Shown here piece after piece: positions 32,404 through 41,483 of a stretch of DNA of 64,000 nt. Under the pieces are notes generated by a model that had not been told where the DNA came from, made no database searches, and saw only the letters and a list, made by a program, of their open reading frames with translations. This DNA is from JAWLBY01 sp041687455 (GTDB lineage: Bacteria; Pseudomonadota; Gammaproteobacteria; Xanthomonadales; Xanthomonadaceae), in NCBI GenBank assembly GCA_041687455.1, contig JAWLBY010000020.1, forward strand, positions 4,513 to 68,512, given 5' to 3'. Positions within the stretch are counted from its first letter, which is position 1. Each line of letters begins with the position of its first letter. A program made the translations under genes and the position numbers.

Positions 32404-34563
32404 TCAGTTGCTCTGCGCGTTGCGCTGCGGATAGACCTGCGCCGCCAGCGCGTGGTCCTTGCGCACCAGATCGATCGCATCGACCAGCACGTGGGCGGCC
32501 TCGCGGGCCAGCGGGTCGGGCCGGTCCTCGCGGGCTTCCTCGCGGGCGATCTGGTCGCGCAGGTCACGTTCGTCGGCCTGCAGTCCGTCGTCACCGGCCA
32601 GCAATGCTTCGCTGTCGGCGGCATCGCCGAACAACGCCTTGCGCTCGGCCTCGCGCTGCTTGCGGCGCGCTTCGTCCCGATCACGCTCGGCCTTGCGGGC
32701 GGCGAGGTTCAGCGAAATTTCGGTGCGCTGCCGCTGGGCCCGGTATTGGGCGACATCCTCGGCCCACCAGCGGAACTCGGCATCGTTCGCGGCGCGCTCG
32801 CTGTGCCGGCTGGCGAGCAGCGGCGTCAGCGGCCGGAACTCGGCCAGCTTCGGGTAGGCCACCGGCGCGATCTCGGTGTACGGCAGCGCGTTGTCGTAGG
32901 CGCTCTCGCCGAAATCGTCGGCATCCAGCGTGACCGGGAACGCGATGTCGGGAATCACGCCACGATGCTGCGTCGAACCGCCGTTGATGCGGAAGAACTG
33001 CGCCACGGTCAGCTTGAGCTGGCCGAGCCCCGGGCCCTCGCTGCCGCCGAAGCGGTCGAGGTCGATCAGGTTCTGCACGGTGCCCTTGCCGAAGCTCGGC
33101 TCGCCGATGATCAACCCACGGCCGTAGTCCTGGATCGCCGCGGCGACAATCTCCGAGGCCGAGGCCGACGAGCGATTGATCAGCACCGCGAGCGGGCCGT
33201 CCCAGGCCACGCCGCGATCCTGGTCACGCTCGATCATCAGCCGGCCGGTCGAATCCTTGACCTGCACGACCGGACCGCGATCGATGAACAGGCCGGTCAC
33301 GGCGACAGCCTCGGGCAGCGAGCCGCCGCCGTTGTTGCGCAGGTCGAGCAGGACGCCCTCGACCTTGTCCTGCCGCAGTTCGGCGATCAGCTTGGCGACG
33401 TCGCGCGAGGCGGAACGGTAGTCGGGCTCGTCGCGGCGCCGGCCTTCGAAATCCTGATAGAAGGTCGGCAGCGTGATCACGCCGACCCGGCGGACCTGCT
33501 CGCCGTCCTTGACCTCGATGACCGACTTCTTGGCCGCCTGCTCCTCGAGCTTGACCTCCTGCCGCGCCAGCGTGATCAGTTCGTGCTTGCCGTCGATGCC
33601 GGCCTCGGCCGGGATCACGTCGAGCCGGACATACGAATCCTTCGGGCCGCGGATCAGCTCGACGACGTCGTCGATGCGCCAGCCGACCACGTCGACCATC
33701 GGGCCTTCGCGCCCCTGGCCGACCGCGACGACGCGATCGCCGACCTTCAGCTTGGCGGACTGGTCGGCCGGGCCGCCGGGCACGATCGAACGGATCACGG
33801 TGACCTCGTCGTCACGCTGCAGCACCGCACCGATGCCCTGCAGCGACAGCCGCATCGAGATATTGAAGTTCTCCGACGCCCGCGCATTCATGTACGACGT
33901 GTGCGGATCGAGCGACCCGGCGTAGGCGTTGACGAAGGTCTGGAAGATGTCGTCGTTCTTCAGTTCGAGCACGCGCGACTCGTAGGTCGAATAGCGCTTG
34001 TCGAGCGTGTCGCGGATCGCTGCGATGTCGCGGCCGGCGAGCTTGAGCCGCAGCACATCGTTCTTGATCCGCTGGCGCCAGACCCGATCGAGCGCCTCGC
34101 GATTGGCCTCCCACGGCCCCTCGCTGCGCTTGATCGCATAGGTGTCGTTGCGGCCGAAGTCGAGATCCTGCTTCAGCACCTCGCGCGCGAAGGCGGTGCG
34201 CTCGGCGACCCGCTGGCGGTAGACGCTGAAGATCTCGAACACCGGCCGCAGGTCGCGGCTGCGCACGGCGTCATCGAGCAACGGCCGGTACGGCTCGAAG
34301 CGCTCGATGTCGGAGGCGAGGAAGAACAGCCGCTCGCTGTCGAGCGCGTCGAGCAGGCGGGCCATCATCTCGCCGGACAACTGGTCGTCGAGCGAGCGCG
34401 GGCTGTAATGGAAATGGCTGCCGCTGAGCAGTTGCTCGACCCAGCGCAGGACCGGTTGCTGTTGCTGCGGCGGCTCGAGCGGCAGCGGGGCGGGCTCGAC
34501 CTTGGCCAGCGCCGCAAATGGCAGCAGCAGCAGGGGCAGCGAGAACAACGGGCGAATCTGCAT
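32404..34563 (-). CDS. prc: Tail-specific protease Prc (S41 family)
   Basis: A 719-residue periplasmic serine protease with signal peptide MQIRPLFSLPLLLLPFAALA. It has a helical N-terminal region (residues ~25-230), a PDZ domain around 235-330 (IGAVLQRDDEVTVIRSIVPG, KLKVGDRVVAVGQG), and an S41 core with catalytic Ser near residue 466 in INRSSASASEIVAAAIQDYG and Lys near 491 in GEPSFGKGTVQNL. The Ser-Lys spacing of about 25 matches E. coli Prc. It trims C-termini of periplasmic proteins such as lipoproteins and murein enzymes. Its C-terminal domain is rich in charged Arg/Glu. ATG 34563 has an AAGGAAC site. Confidence 0.94.
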   Translation of the reverse strand: MQIRPLFSLPLLLLPFAALAKVEPAPLPLEPPQQQQPVLRWVEQLLSGSHFHYSPRSLDDQLSGEMMARLLDALDSERLFFLASDIERFEPYRPLLDDAVRSRDLRPVFEIFSVYRQRVAERTAFAREVLKQDLDFGRNDTYAIKRSEGPWEANREALDRVWRQRIKNDVLRLKLAGRDIAAIRDTLDKRYSTYESRVLELKNDDIFQTFVNAYAGSLDPHTSYMNARASENFNISMRLSLQGIGAVLQRDDEVTVIRSIVPGGPADQSAKLKVGDRVVAVGQGREGPMVDVVGWRIDDVVELIRGPKDSYVRLDVIPAEAGIDGKHELITLARQEVKLEEQAAKKSVIEVKDGEQVRRVGVITLPTFYQDFEGRRRDEPDYRSASRDVAKLIAELRQDKVEGVLLDLRNNGGGSLPEAVAVTGLFIDRGPVVQVKDSTGRLMIERDQDRGVAWDGPLAVLINRSSASASEIVAAAIQDYGRGLIIGEPSFGKGTVQNLIDLDRFGGSEGPGLGQLKLTVAQFFRINGGSTQHRGVIPDIAFPVTLDADDFGESAYDNALPYTEIAPVAYPKLAEFRPLTPLLASRHSERAANDAEFRWWAEDVAQYRAQRQRTEISLNLAARKAERDRDEARRKQREAERKALFGDAADSEALLAGDDGLQADERDLRDQIAREEAREDRPDPLAREAAHVLVDAIDLVRKDHALAAQVYPQRNAQSN

Positions 34564-34671
34564 CGACGGTTCCTTCAGCAATCGGTGGGGCCGCAGCTTC
34601 CGACCCGATGCCAGCCTGCGCCGGCATCGTTACCCCCGCCTGTGCCGTTGGTCCCGGCGAGCGCCCGTGGT

Positions 34672-35658
34672 TCAGGCGATCTCGACGAATCCGGCGTCCA
34701 TGGCCATGCGGTCGGCGTGGTAGGAAGAGCGTACCAAGGGTCCCGAAGCCACGTGAGTGAAGCCGATCCGCTTGCCGATCGCTTCGAACTCCGCGAACTC
34801 CTCCGGCGTCCAATACCGCAGCACCGGATGGTGGTGCGGCGTCGGTTGCAGGTATTGACCGATGGTAACCATATCGACCGCATGCGCTCGTAAATCGTTC
34901 ATTGCCTCGACGACCTGGTCGAAGCTCTCTCCGAGCCCAAGCATGATGCCGGATTTCGTCGGCACGTCAGGGTGTTGCGCGCGGAACCGGCGCAACAGTT
35001 CGAGCGACCAGTCGTAGTCGGCGCCCGGACGGACGTTCGGATACAACGCGCGAACGGTTTCGAGATTGTGGTTGAACACGTCGGGCGGCGCGTCGGCGAG
35101 GATTTCCAGCGCCCGGTCCATCCTTCCGCGGCCGCGGAAGTCCGGCGTCAGGATCTCGATCCGGACCGTCGGACTCAGCGCGCGGGTCTGCCGGATGCAG
35201 TCGGCGAAATGCGCCGCGCCGCCGTCACGCAGGTCGTCGCGGTCGACCGAGGTGACGACGACGTAGCGCAGCCCCATGTCGCGGATCGTCTCGGCCAGCC
35301 GGCGCGGCTCGGCCGGGTCGGGCGGCTTGGGTCGACCGTGGGCGACATCGCAGAAGCTGCAGCGGCGCGTGCAGACCTCGCCGAGGATCATGAAGGTCGC
35401 CGTGCCGTGGCTGAAGCATTCATGGATGTTCGGGCACGAAGCTTCCTCGCAGACCGTCACCAGGCTGTGCTCGCGCAGCTTGCTCTTGAGTTTGGCAACG
35501 GCATTGCCGGGCGGGATCCGGACCCGGATCCAGGACGGCTTGCGCAGTGTCTCGGCAGCCTGGAACTGGACCGGGCTGCGGGCGATCTTGGATTCGCCGA
35601 GCTGCTTGTCGCCGACGACGAGGACTGGGATGGCCTTGCCGGCCGGGGTGTCGGACAT
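34672..35658 (-). CDS. lipA: Lipoyl synthase
   Basis: A 328-residue radical-SAM enzyme that inserts two sulfurs into octanoyl-carrier domains. It carries both clusters: the auxiliary CEEASCPNIHEC motif (C70, C75, C81) and the radical-SAM CTRRCSFC motif (C96, C100, C103). The conserved C-terminal GPLVRSSYHAD also appears. It lies just after lipB on the same strand, with five bases between lipB's stop and ATG 35658 (MSDTPAGKAIP), the usual order for converting octanoyl to lipoyl groups. Confidence 0.97.
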   Translation of the reverse strand: MSDTPAGKAIPVLVVGDKQLGESKIARSPVQFQAAETLRKPSWIRVRIPPGNAVAKLKSKLREHSLVTVCEEASCPNIHECFSHGTATFMILGEVCTRRCSFCDVAHGRPKPPDPAEPRRLAETIRDMGLRYVVVTSVDRDDLRDGGAAHFADCIRQTRALSPTVRIEILTPDFRGRGRMDRALEILADAPPDVFNHNLETVRALYPNVRPGADYDWSLELLRRFRAQHPDVPTKSGIMLGLGESFDQVVEAMNDLRAHAVDMVTIGQYLQPTPHHHPVLRYWTPEEFAEFEAIGKRIGFTHVASGPLVRSSYHADRMAMDAGFVEIA

Positions 35659-35663
35659 GGGAT

Positions 35664-36356
35664 TCAATCGCACGGCAGAAACAGGGACGGAGCGTCGGCG
35701 GCGACCGCGGCCAGCCCGAGCTGGCCGGCGAGCGCATCGACCAGCACCGGAGCGACCGTGGCCGGATCGCCGGGACCGCCCAAGTCTAGCAACTGGGTGA
35801 CCCGCAGGCCTTGATATCCGCAGGGGTTGATGCGCGAAAACGGCTCCAGGTCCATGCCGATGTTGAACGCCAGGCCATGGAAGCTGCAGCCGCGCCGGAC
35901 CCGCAGGCCGAGCGCTGCAATCTTGGCGTCGTCGACATAGACACCCGGCGCGCCGTCGCGGCGGGCGCCGGCGACCTGCCAGTGCGCCAGCGTGTCGATG
36001 ACCGCCTGCTCGATCCGCTCGACCAGCTCGCGGACGCCGATCCGGGCCCGGCGCAGGTCGACCAGCGGATAGGCCACGAGCTGACCGGGGCCGTGATAGG
36101 TGACCTGGCCGCCGCGATCGACCGGCACGACCGGAATGTCTCCCGGCAGCAGCACGTGTTCCCAGCGGCCGGCCTGGCCGAGCGTGAATACCGGGTCGTG
36201 CTCGACCAGCCACAGCTCGTCGGCGGTCTGCCCGGTGCGGGCATCGGTGAACGCCTGCATCGCGCGCCAGACCGGCTCGTAGGCTTGCCGGCCCAGCCGG
36301 CGCACCTGCAAGCGGGCGGCCTCGGCGGTCGCCGCCGCGCCGGCTACAGCGTCCAC
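35664..36356 (-). CDS. lipB: Octanoyltransferase
   Basis: A 230-residue LipB: VRRLGRQAYEPVWRAMQAFT, LVEHDPVFTLGQAGR, the catalytic-site motif GGQVTYHGPGQLVAYPLV, VDDAKIAALGLRV with the lysine, and RRGCSFHGLAFNIGMDL with the cysteine. It transfers octanoyl from acyl-carrier protein to lipoyl domains for LipA. The start is probably GTG 36356, which overlaps the end of ybeD by 13 bases; no clear ribosome binding site is seen, and a shorter start near ARLQVRRLG is possible. Confidence 0.95.
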   Translation of the reverse strand: MDAVAGAAATAEAARLQVRRLGRQAYEPVWRAMQAFTDARTGQTADELWLVEHDPVFTLGQAGRWEHVLLPGDIPVVPVDRGGQVTYHGPGQLVAYPLVDLRRARIGVRELVERIEQAVIDTLAHWQVAGARRDGAPGVYVDDAKIAALGLRVRRGCSFHGLAFNIGMDLEPFSRINPCGYQGLRVTQLLDLGGPGDPATVAPVLVDALAGQLGLAAVAADAPSLFLPCD

Positions 36357-36613
36357 TTGACGTCAGGCAGCGCGCGCAGCGCGCCGTGGGCGGCCTCGTA
36401 GTCGTCGCGCGACTGCGCTTCGAACACGACCCGCACCGACAGGTAATTGCCCTTGCTGGACGGCCGGACCGTGACCCGGTCGCGGAACACGGTCAGGCCG
36501 AGCGCCTCGATCGCCGCCGGCACCTGCGTCTCGAGATCGACGTCGCAGGCGCCCATCGCACAGAGCTCGAACACGCCGGGAAATTCAAAACCACGCGGGG
36601 ATGCTTCGGACAT
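36344..36613 (-). CDS. ybeD: YbeD/DUF493 family protein
   Basis: An 89-residue small cytoplasmic ACT-like protein: FEFPGVFELCAMGACDVDLE, TVRPSSKGNYLSVRVVFEAQ and the C-terminal YEAAHGALRALPDVKWTL are signature segments of DUF493. It is commonly found immediately upstream of lipB, as here, with the two reading frames overlapping. Its function is unproven; the conserved neighbourhood suggests a link to lipoate or envelope metabolism. An ATG nine bases earlier (36622) is an alternative start. Confidence 0.9.
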   Translation of the reverse strand: MSEASPRGFEFPGVFELCAMGACDVDLETQVPAAIEALGLTVFRDRVTVRPSSKGNYLSVRVVFEAQSRDDYEAAHGALRALPDVKWTL

Positions 36614-36733
36614 GCCCGCCATTATCGGGCCGTGGCCGGCAATTCCCAACCGGCGGCGGCAATTCGCGGGCCCGAACCGGCCTCGATCGGACCGGTTCGC
36701 CCGACCGGACCCACCCGCTCGAACGGTTCAGCC

Positions 36734-37966
36734 TCAGTCGCTCTCCCACCACAGCCACAAGGCGTCGCTGCTGCGCTTGAAGAAACCGCCTTCGACGGCA
36801 TCGGCGAGCGCGACCAGCGGCCGCTCGGCGACCGCCTCGCCGTCGAGCGTGACGCGCACGGCGCCGACCGCCTGCCCCTTCGTAAACGGCGCGACGAGCT
36901 GGGCCGGCAGGTCCATGCTGGCCTGCAACTGTTCGTAGCGGCCACGCGGAATCGTCACCACCAGCGGCTGCTCGAGGCCGAGCGGCAGCGTGTCGGCATC
37001 GCCCTTCCACAGCTTCGGTTCGGCCACGGCGGCGCCGGCGGCATACAGCGTGTGCGTTTCGAAGAACCGGAAGCCCCAGTTCAGCAGCGCCAGGTTGGAC
37101 TCCTCGCGCTGCCGGAAGCCTTCCTTGCGCCCGCCGTCGATGCCGAGCACGACCGAGATCATCCGCTGCTCGCCACGCTTGGCCGAGGCCGCCAGGCAAT
37201 AACCGGCCGCGGCGGTATGGCCGGTCTTGATACCGTCGACGCTGCCGTCCTTCCACAACAGGCCGTTGCGGTTGTACTGCTTGATGCCGTTGTAGGTGTA
37301 CTCCTTGATCGAGTACAGCGCGTAGTGCTCGGGGAAGTTCGCGATCAGCGCACGCGACAGCAGGGCGATGTCGTGCGCGCTCATCCTGTGGCCTTCGGCA
37401 GTCAGGCCGTGGGCGTTGACGAAGTGCGAATCGTGCATGCCGAGCTTGCGGGCGTATTCGTTCATCAGTGCTGCGAACGCCTGCTCGCTGCCGCCGACAT
37501 GCTCGGCCAGCGCGATCGCTGCGTCGTTGCCGGACTGCACCACCAGCCCGCGGACCACATCCTCGAGCGGCACCCGGCTGTTGACCGCCAGCGCCGAGAA
37601 CGAACCGTCGGTGCCGGCACCGCCCTGGCGCCAGGCGTTCTCGCTGATGAACACCTCACCGGCCGGGTCGATCTTGCCGGCAGCGATTTCGGCGGCGACG
37701 ACGTAGGACGTCATGACCTTGGTGATCGAGGCCGGGTCGAGCGCTTCATGCTCGTTGTGACCAGCCAGCACGCGGCCGGTCGCGAAATCCATCAGCACCC
37801 AGCCGCGGCCCGGCACCTGCGGCGCCGGCGGCACCGGCATTGCGGCCGCCGCGGCGGACGGCAATGGCAGGTTCGGGCTCGGCGTCTGGGCGGGCGCCGG
37901 CGGTGCCAGCACGGCGCCAGCGGCGAGAGCCAACGCGAGGGCGCGGGAAAACAGCATGCGGTTCAT
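36734..37966 (-). CDS. dacA: D-alanyl-D-alanine carboxypeptidase (PBP5/6 type)
   Basis: A 410-residue periplasmic peptidoglycan enzyme with a signal peptide and a Pro/Ala-rich linker. The transpeptidase fold has the SITK nucleophile motif (S80-K83), SGN at 145-147 and KTG in DGIKTGHTAAAGYCL. The C-terminal PBP5 domain (EPKLWKGDADTLPLGLEQPL, FKRSSDALWLWWES) ends in an amphipathic segment that anchors to the inner membrane. It trims the terminal D-Ala of stem peptides. It is next to rlpA and mltB, forming a cell-wall cluster. Confidence 0.95.
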   Translation of the reverse strand: MNRMLFSRALALALAAGAVLAPPAPAQTPSPNLPLPSAAAAAMPVPPAPQVPGRGWVLMDFATGRVLAGHNEHEALDPASITKVMTSYVVAAEIAAGKIDPAGEVFISENAWRQGGAGTDGSFSALAVNSRVPLEDVVRGLVVQSGNDAAIALAEHVGGSEQAFAALMNEYARKLGMHDSHFVNAHGLTAEGHRMSAHDIALLSRALIANFPEHYALYSIKEYTYNGIKQYNRNGLLWKDGSVDGIKTGHTAAAGYCLAASAKRGEQRMISVVLGIDGGRKEGFRQREESNLALLNWGFRFFETHTLYAAGAAVAEPKLWKGDADTLPLGLEQPLVVTIPRGRYEQLQASMDLPAQLVAPFTKGQAVGAVRVTLDGEAVAERPLVALADAVEGGFFKRSSDALWLWWESD

Positions 37967-38113
37967 CGGTCGAAAGGACTCCTGGATCAGCGGTGTCTGC
38001 AGCGGACCGCGGCGGCCCGGTGCGGTTCCATCAATTCGGCGGTCGCGCCGACCGGCCACTCCGGCAGCAACGCCCACACCGTGCGGCTTGCCGCGCTGCG
38101 AGCTGCGGTTCAG

Positions 38114-39007
38114 TCAGCGGCTGACCGTCTGCGGCTCGCCGAGGCCGAGCGCGCGGACCTTGCTGCGCGCTCGTTCGATGTCCGAGACACGCGACAATGG
38201 CCCGATCCGGACCCGCCAGACGGTCGTACCGGCGACCTCGGCGCGTTGCATCTGCACCCGCCGCACACCGGCATCCTGCAATTGCCGCTGGACGTTCTCG
38301 GCATTGTCCTTCAGGCCGAACGCACCAACCTGCAGGAATACCCGCCCGGAGGACGCCGCCGACGGGCGCGGCTCGTCCGGCGAGTCGCCATCCAGCGCAC
38401 GCACTTCGACCTTCGCCGTGCCGTTGTGCAGCATATCGAGCTTGGCCGCGGCGACGTACGACAGATCGATCAGACGGTTGTCGTGGAAGGGTCCGCGGTC
38501 ATTGACGCGCACCACCACCGACTTGCCGTTGTCGAGGTTGGTGACCCGGACATAGCTCGGCAGCGGCAGCGTCTTGTGCGCGGCGGTGAACTTGTACATG
38601 TCGTACGGCTCGAAGCTCGAGGTCGGACGGCCGTGGAACTTGTTGCCGTACCACGACGCGGTACCGCGCTCGACATAGCCGTCGGCGCGGTCGAGCACGC
38701 GGTAGCTGCGACCGAGCACCGTGTACGGCGAGCGGTTGCCGTAGCGTGCGCGCGGCTCCGGCACCGGAATCGGCTCCGGAATGCCGCTGATGTCCGGCAC
38801 CCCCGGCGGGCCGCCGTCCCTGAGGTCGGGCCGGTACAGCCCGTCGACGTACTCGGGTGGCTCCGGCGTCGGCGGTGGCGCCGGTTCCTGCGGCGGACCC
38901 GGCGGCAGCGGTGCCGGCGGGGCGACCGGCCGCCGCGGCTGCGCGCAGGCCGCCAGCAGCACGGCCGCCAGCAGCAGCCCGGCGGTGGCGGCGCCGCGGC
39001 CGATCAC
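38114..39007 (-). CDS. rlpA: Septal-ring lytic transglycosylase RlpA
   Basis: A 297-residue lipoprotein (lipobox LLAAC) with a Pro-rich spacer. The double-psi beta-barrel domain has GTASWYGNKFHGRPTSSFE, TLPLPSYVRVTNLDNGKSVV and VVRVNDRGPFHDNRLIDLSY (catalytic Glu and His motifs). The C-terminal SPOR domain (FLQVGAFGLKDNAENVQRQL, VRIGPLSRVSDIERAR) binds denuded glycan at the septum. It starts with GTG 39007 and overlaps the mltB stop (GTGA), so the two are coupled. Confidence 0.94.
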   Translation of the reverse strand: MIGRGAATAGLLLAAVLLAACAQPRRPVAPPAPLPPGPPQEPAPPPTPEPPEYVDGLYRPDLRDGGPPGVPDISGIPEPIPVPEPRARYGNRSPYTVLGRSYRVLDRADGYVERGTASWYGNKFHGRPTSSFEPYDMYKFTAAHKTLPLPSYVRVTNLDNGKSVVVRVNDRGPFHDNRLIDLSYVAAAKLDMLHNGTAKVEVRALDGDSPDEPRPSAASSGRVFLQVGAFGLKDNAENVQRQLQDAGVRRVQMQRAEVAGTTVWRVRIGPLSRVSDIERARSKVRALGLGEPQTVSR

Positions 39008-39987
39008 GGCGCAGCGTTCGCGACCGACGTCTCGACCGGCGCCAGGCTTCGCGCCAACTGGTAGACCGCCAGCGAGTACAGCGGCGAACGGTTGTAGCGC
39101 GAGATGACGTAGAAGTTGGCGAAGCTGATCCAGTGCTCCGGACCACCTTCACCGTCGAGGTTCAGGACCGTGGCCGGCACCGACGCATCGATCGGTTCGG
39201 CCGGAACGTAGCCGCGCTCGGCCAGTTCATCGAGCCCGAACCGCGCCTCCAGCGAGCCCGGCGAGAACGGCTCGGCGCCGTCGGCCAGCCGCGCCGGAAC
39301 CGCCACCGGCTGGCCGCGCTTCCAGCCATGCGCGACGAAGTAGTTCGCGATCGACGCGAAGATGTCGGCCTTGGAGCCCCACAGGTCGCGGCGGCCATCG
39401 CCATCGCCGTCGACCGCGTAACTGCGGTAGCTCGACGGCATGAACTGGCCCCAGCCCATCGCACCGGCATAACTGCCCTTGAGCTCGGGGATATTCAGCG
39501 ATTCTTCCCGCGCCAGCGCGAACAGATGGCCGAGTTCGCTGCGGAAGAACGCCTGCCGCGGCGGATAGTGCGCGCCGAGCGTGTACAGCGCATCGAGCAC
39601 CCGGTAGCTGCCGGTGATGCGGCCGTAATTGGTTTCGACGCCGATGATCGCGACGATCAGGCCGGCCGGTACGCCGGTCTCGGCCTCGACCTTCTGCAGC
39701 GCCGGCCGGTGCGCGGCGAAGAACGCGCGGCCGTCCTCGATCCGCTTGTCGTTCATGAAGATCGGCCGGTACGCCTTCCAGGGCTTGGCCTCGGCCGGCC
39801 GGCTGATCGCATCGACGATGCCCTGCTTGAACCGGGCATCGGCCAGCACGCGTTCGACTTCGGCCGCGTCGAGGCCGTGCGCGTCGGCGATCTCGCGCGC
39901 CAGCGCGGAACGATCGTCGGCCAGCGACGACAACGAAGCGAGCAGGAGCAGCACCAGAACAAGCAGCGGACGCAGCATCGGAACCAT
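39004..39987 (-). CDS. mltB: Lytic murein transglycosylase B
   Basis: A 327-residue exported transglycosylase. The catalytic glutamate is in IIGVETNYGRITG (E118), followed by LYTLGAHYPPRQAFFRSELG, the family signature GSYAGAMGWGQFMPSSYRSY and an EF-like calcium loop DGDGDGRRDL. The N-terminus is a hydrophobic signal without an obvious lipobox, so it may be a soluble form. It cleaves murein between MurNAc and GlcNAc. Start 39987 versus 39978 is uncertain. Confidence 0.94.
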   Translation of the reverse strand: MVPMLRPLLVLVLLLLASLSSLADDRSALAREIADAHGLDAAEVERVLADARFKQGIVDAISRPAEAKPWKAYRPIFMNDKRIEDGRAFFAAHRPALQKVEAETGVPAGLIVAIIGVETNYGRITGSYRVLDALYTLGAHYPPRQAFFRSELGHLFALAREESLNIPELKGSYAGAMGWGQFMPSSYRSYAVDGDGDGRRDLWGSKADIFASIANYFVAHGWKRGQPVAVPARLADGAEPFSPGSLEARFGLDELAERGYVPAEPIDASVPATVLNLDGEGGPEHWISFANFYVISRYNRSPLYSLAVYQLARSLAPVETSVANAAP

Positions 39988-40075
39988 TCGCGACAGGAAA
40001 ATCGGCGCGAGTGTACACGCCGTCGCGGCTGCAGTTGTTCAGCAATCGTGGTGGCTGCTGCGCTGCCGCCCGACC

Positions 40076-40414
40076 TCAGCCGTGCTGCATCGACGGCCGC
40101 GCCAGCCGGGCCAGCGTCGGCTGGCCGGCACCTGCCCGGCGGGCCTGTCCGCCGCGCCGCCGCCGCGGCCGGCGCGGTGCGCGGTACCACGCGGCGAGTC
40201 GCGCCCGGTGCAGCAGTGCCAGCGACAGCGACGGCGCGATCACCAGCCAGTACGGCAACCAGCCGAGCCAGGGATGGCTGCCGCGAGCCGCCGGCAGCAC
40301 CAGCAGGATCAGTCCGCCGAGCAGCAGCCAGCGGCGCAGGCCGCGGTCGAGGCGCGTCAGGCGCGGATAGCGGCGAACCGGTTCGAGGTGGGCGGAATCG
40401 GCATGGATCGGCAT
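40076..40414 (-). CDS. Small basic membrane protein, unknown function
   Basis: A 112-residue protein with two membrane spans (RRWLLLGGLILLVLPAA, WLPYWLVIAPSLSLALLH) and a strongly basic C-terminal tail (APRRPRRRRGGQARRAGAG). ATG 40414 has a good GGAG site eight bases away, which argues for translation. A perfect hairpin (CTCCGGT-GAAG-ACCGGAG, 40423-40440) covers this ribosome binding site. No function or family is recognised. Confidence 0.65.
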   Translation of the reverse strand: MPIHADSAHLEPVRRYPRLTRLDRGLRRWLLLGGLILLVLPAARGSHPWLGWLPYWLVIAPSLSLALLHRARLAAWYRAPRRPRRRRGGQARRAGAGQPTLARLARPSMQHG

Positions 40415-40544
40415 CGTGGCAGCTCCGGTGAAGACCGGAGCCGATGCTTGGACAGCAGCGTCTCAGCGACTGAGAACGTGCGCCAACGCTGCCGCTCGCG
40501 CCCGGGGAAGCTCGTCGCAGGCCGGCGAGCGTTTCATGCCTCGC

Positions 40545-41483
40545 TCAGGCATCGAGTGCGTCCAGCGCCCGCTCGGTCGCGGCGCGGCCGATCTCGATCA
40601 GCTCGGTCGCGCGCCAGAACTCGTAGAACAGACAGGCCTCGCGCGGCACCCGGATCAGCAGGTCGGGCGGATCCAGTGCAAGCTGCAGCCGCGACAGTTG
40701 CGACTGCATCGTGTCGAGCGCGCGCGACATCAGATCGATCAGCCCCGGCTGCGGCGGCTCCGGCGCCCGCTTGTCGAGCAGGCCGTCGATCATCGTCGCG
40801 ATCCGCTGCCGCAGCGTCGGGTCTTCCACCTCGGCCGGCACCGGTGCCGACACGGCCGCGACCGGCGTGCGGATCGCGACATGCGCGTTGACGTCGACCG
40901 CGACGATCGCGTCGACATGGCTTTGCCGGGTCGCGGCGATCGGCACCGGCGCCAGCAGGCCGCCGTCGACCAGCTCGCGACCACCGACCCGGTGCGGCGT
41001 GAACAGCATCGGGATCGCAATCGACGCGCGGATCGCGTCGAACAGCGGCCCCTGGTTGATCCAGACCTCGCGCTGCCGGTTCAGGTCGGTGGCGACCGCG
41101 GTGAACGGAATCGGCAGCCGCTCGATCCGGTGGTCGCCGACCATCTCCTGCATCACGCCGATCACTTTCTCGCCGCGGATCAGGCCGGGGTGGCCGAACG
41201 CGAAGTCGAGCAGCCGCAGCACCCCGCCGCGTTCGAGCGCACAGACCCAGTCGCGGTAGTCGCGCAGTCGGCCGGCCGCGTGGATGCCACCGATCAGCGC
41301 CCCCATCGACGAGCCGGCAATCGCAGCAATCTCGAACCCGCGCGCCTCGAGCGCCTCGATCACGCCGATGTGGGCCAGCCCGCGGGCGCCACCGGCGCCG
41401 AGCACCAGTGCGATCCGGCGCGGCCGCGATGGATCGCCCGCTGCCGGCTTCGCCAGCAGCGAGCCGGGCTGATCAGTCAACAT
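40545..41483 (-). CDS. Patatin-like phospholipase
   Basis: A 312-residue cytoplasmic or membrane-associated acyl hydrolase of the patatin/RssA class. It shows the oxyanion loop GAGGARG (29-35), nucleophile motif GSSMG (57-61, Ser59) and Ser-Asp dyad partner DGG in ELVDGGLLAPVPI (near residue 171). It overlaps the end of the WYL-regulator gene by 11 bases and is probably co-transcribed with it. The substrate is unknown; RssA-like proteins hydrolyse membrane phospholipids. Confidence 0.9.
   Translation of the reverse strand: MLTDQPGSLLAKPAAGDPSRPRRIALVLGAGGARGLAHIGVIEALEARGFEIAAIAGSSMGALIGGIHAAGRLRDYRDWVCALERGGVLRLLDFAFGHPGLIRGEKVIGVMQEMVGDHRIERLPIPFTAVATDLNRQREVWINQGPLFDAIRASIAIPMLFTPHRVGGRELVDGGLLAPVPIAATRQSHVDAIVAVDVNAHVAIRTPVAAVSAPVPAEVEDPTLRQRIATMIDGLLDKRAPEPPQPGLIDLMSRALDTMQSQLSRLQLALDPPDLLIRVPREACLFYEFWRATELIEIGRAATERALDALDA

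Noticed and set aside
27372..32933. A very long plus-strand open frame (about 1850 codons) opposite purL and dsbC
   Set aside because: It is an antisense shadow of GC-rich genes: composition is Arg/Asp/Gln-rich with no domain, while purL on the other strand is full-length and unmistakable.
32143..34893. Plus-strand open frame of about 916 codons opposite prc
   Set aside because: Shadow of the minus-strand prc gene; no family resemblance and repetitive charged composition.
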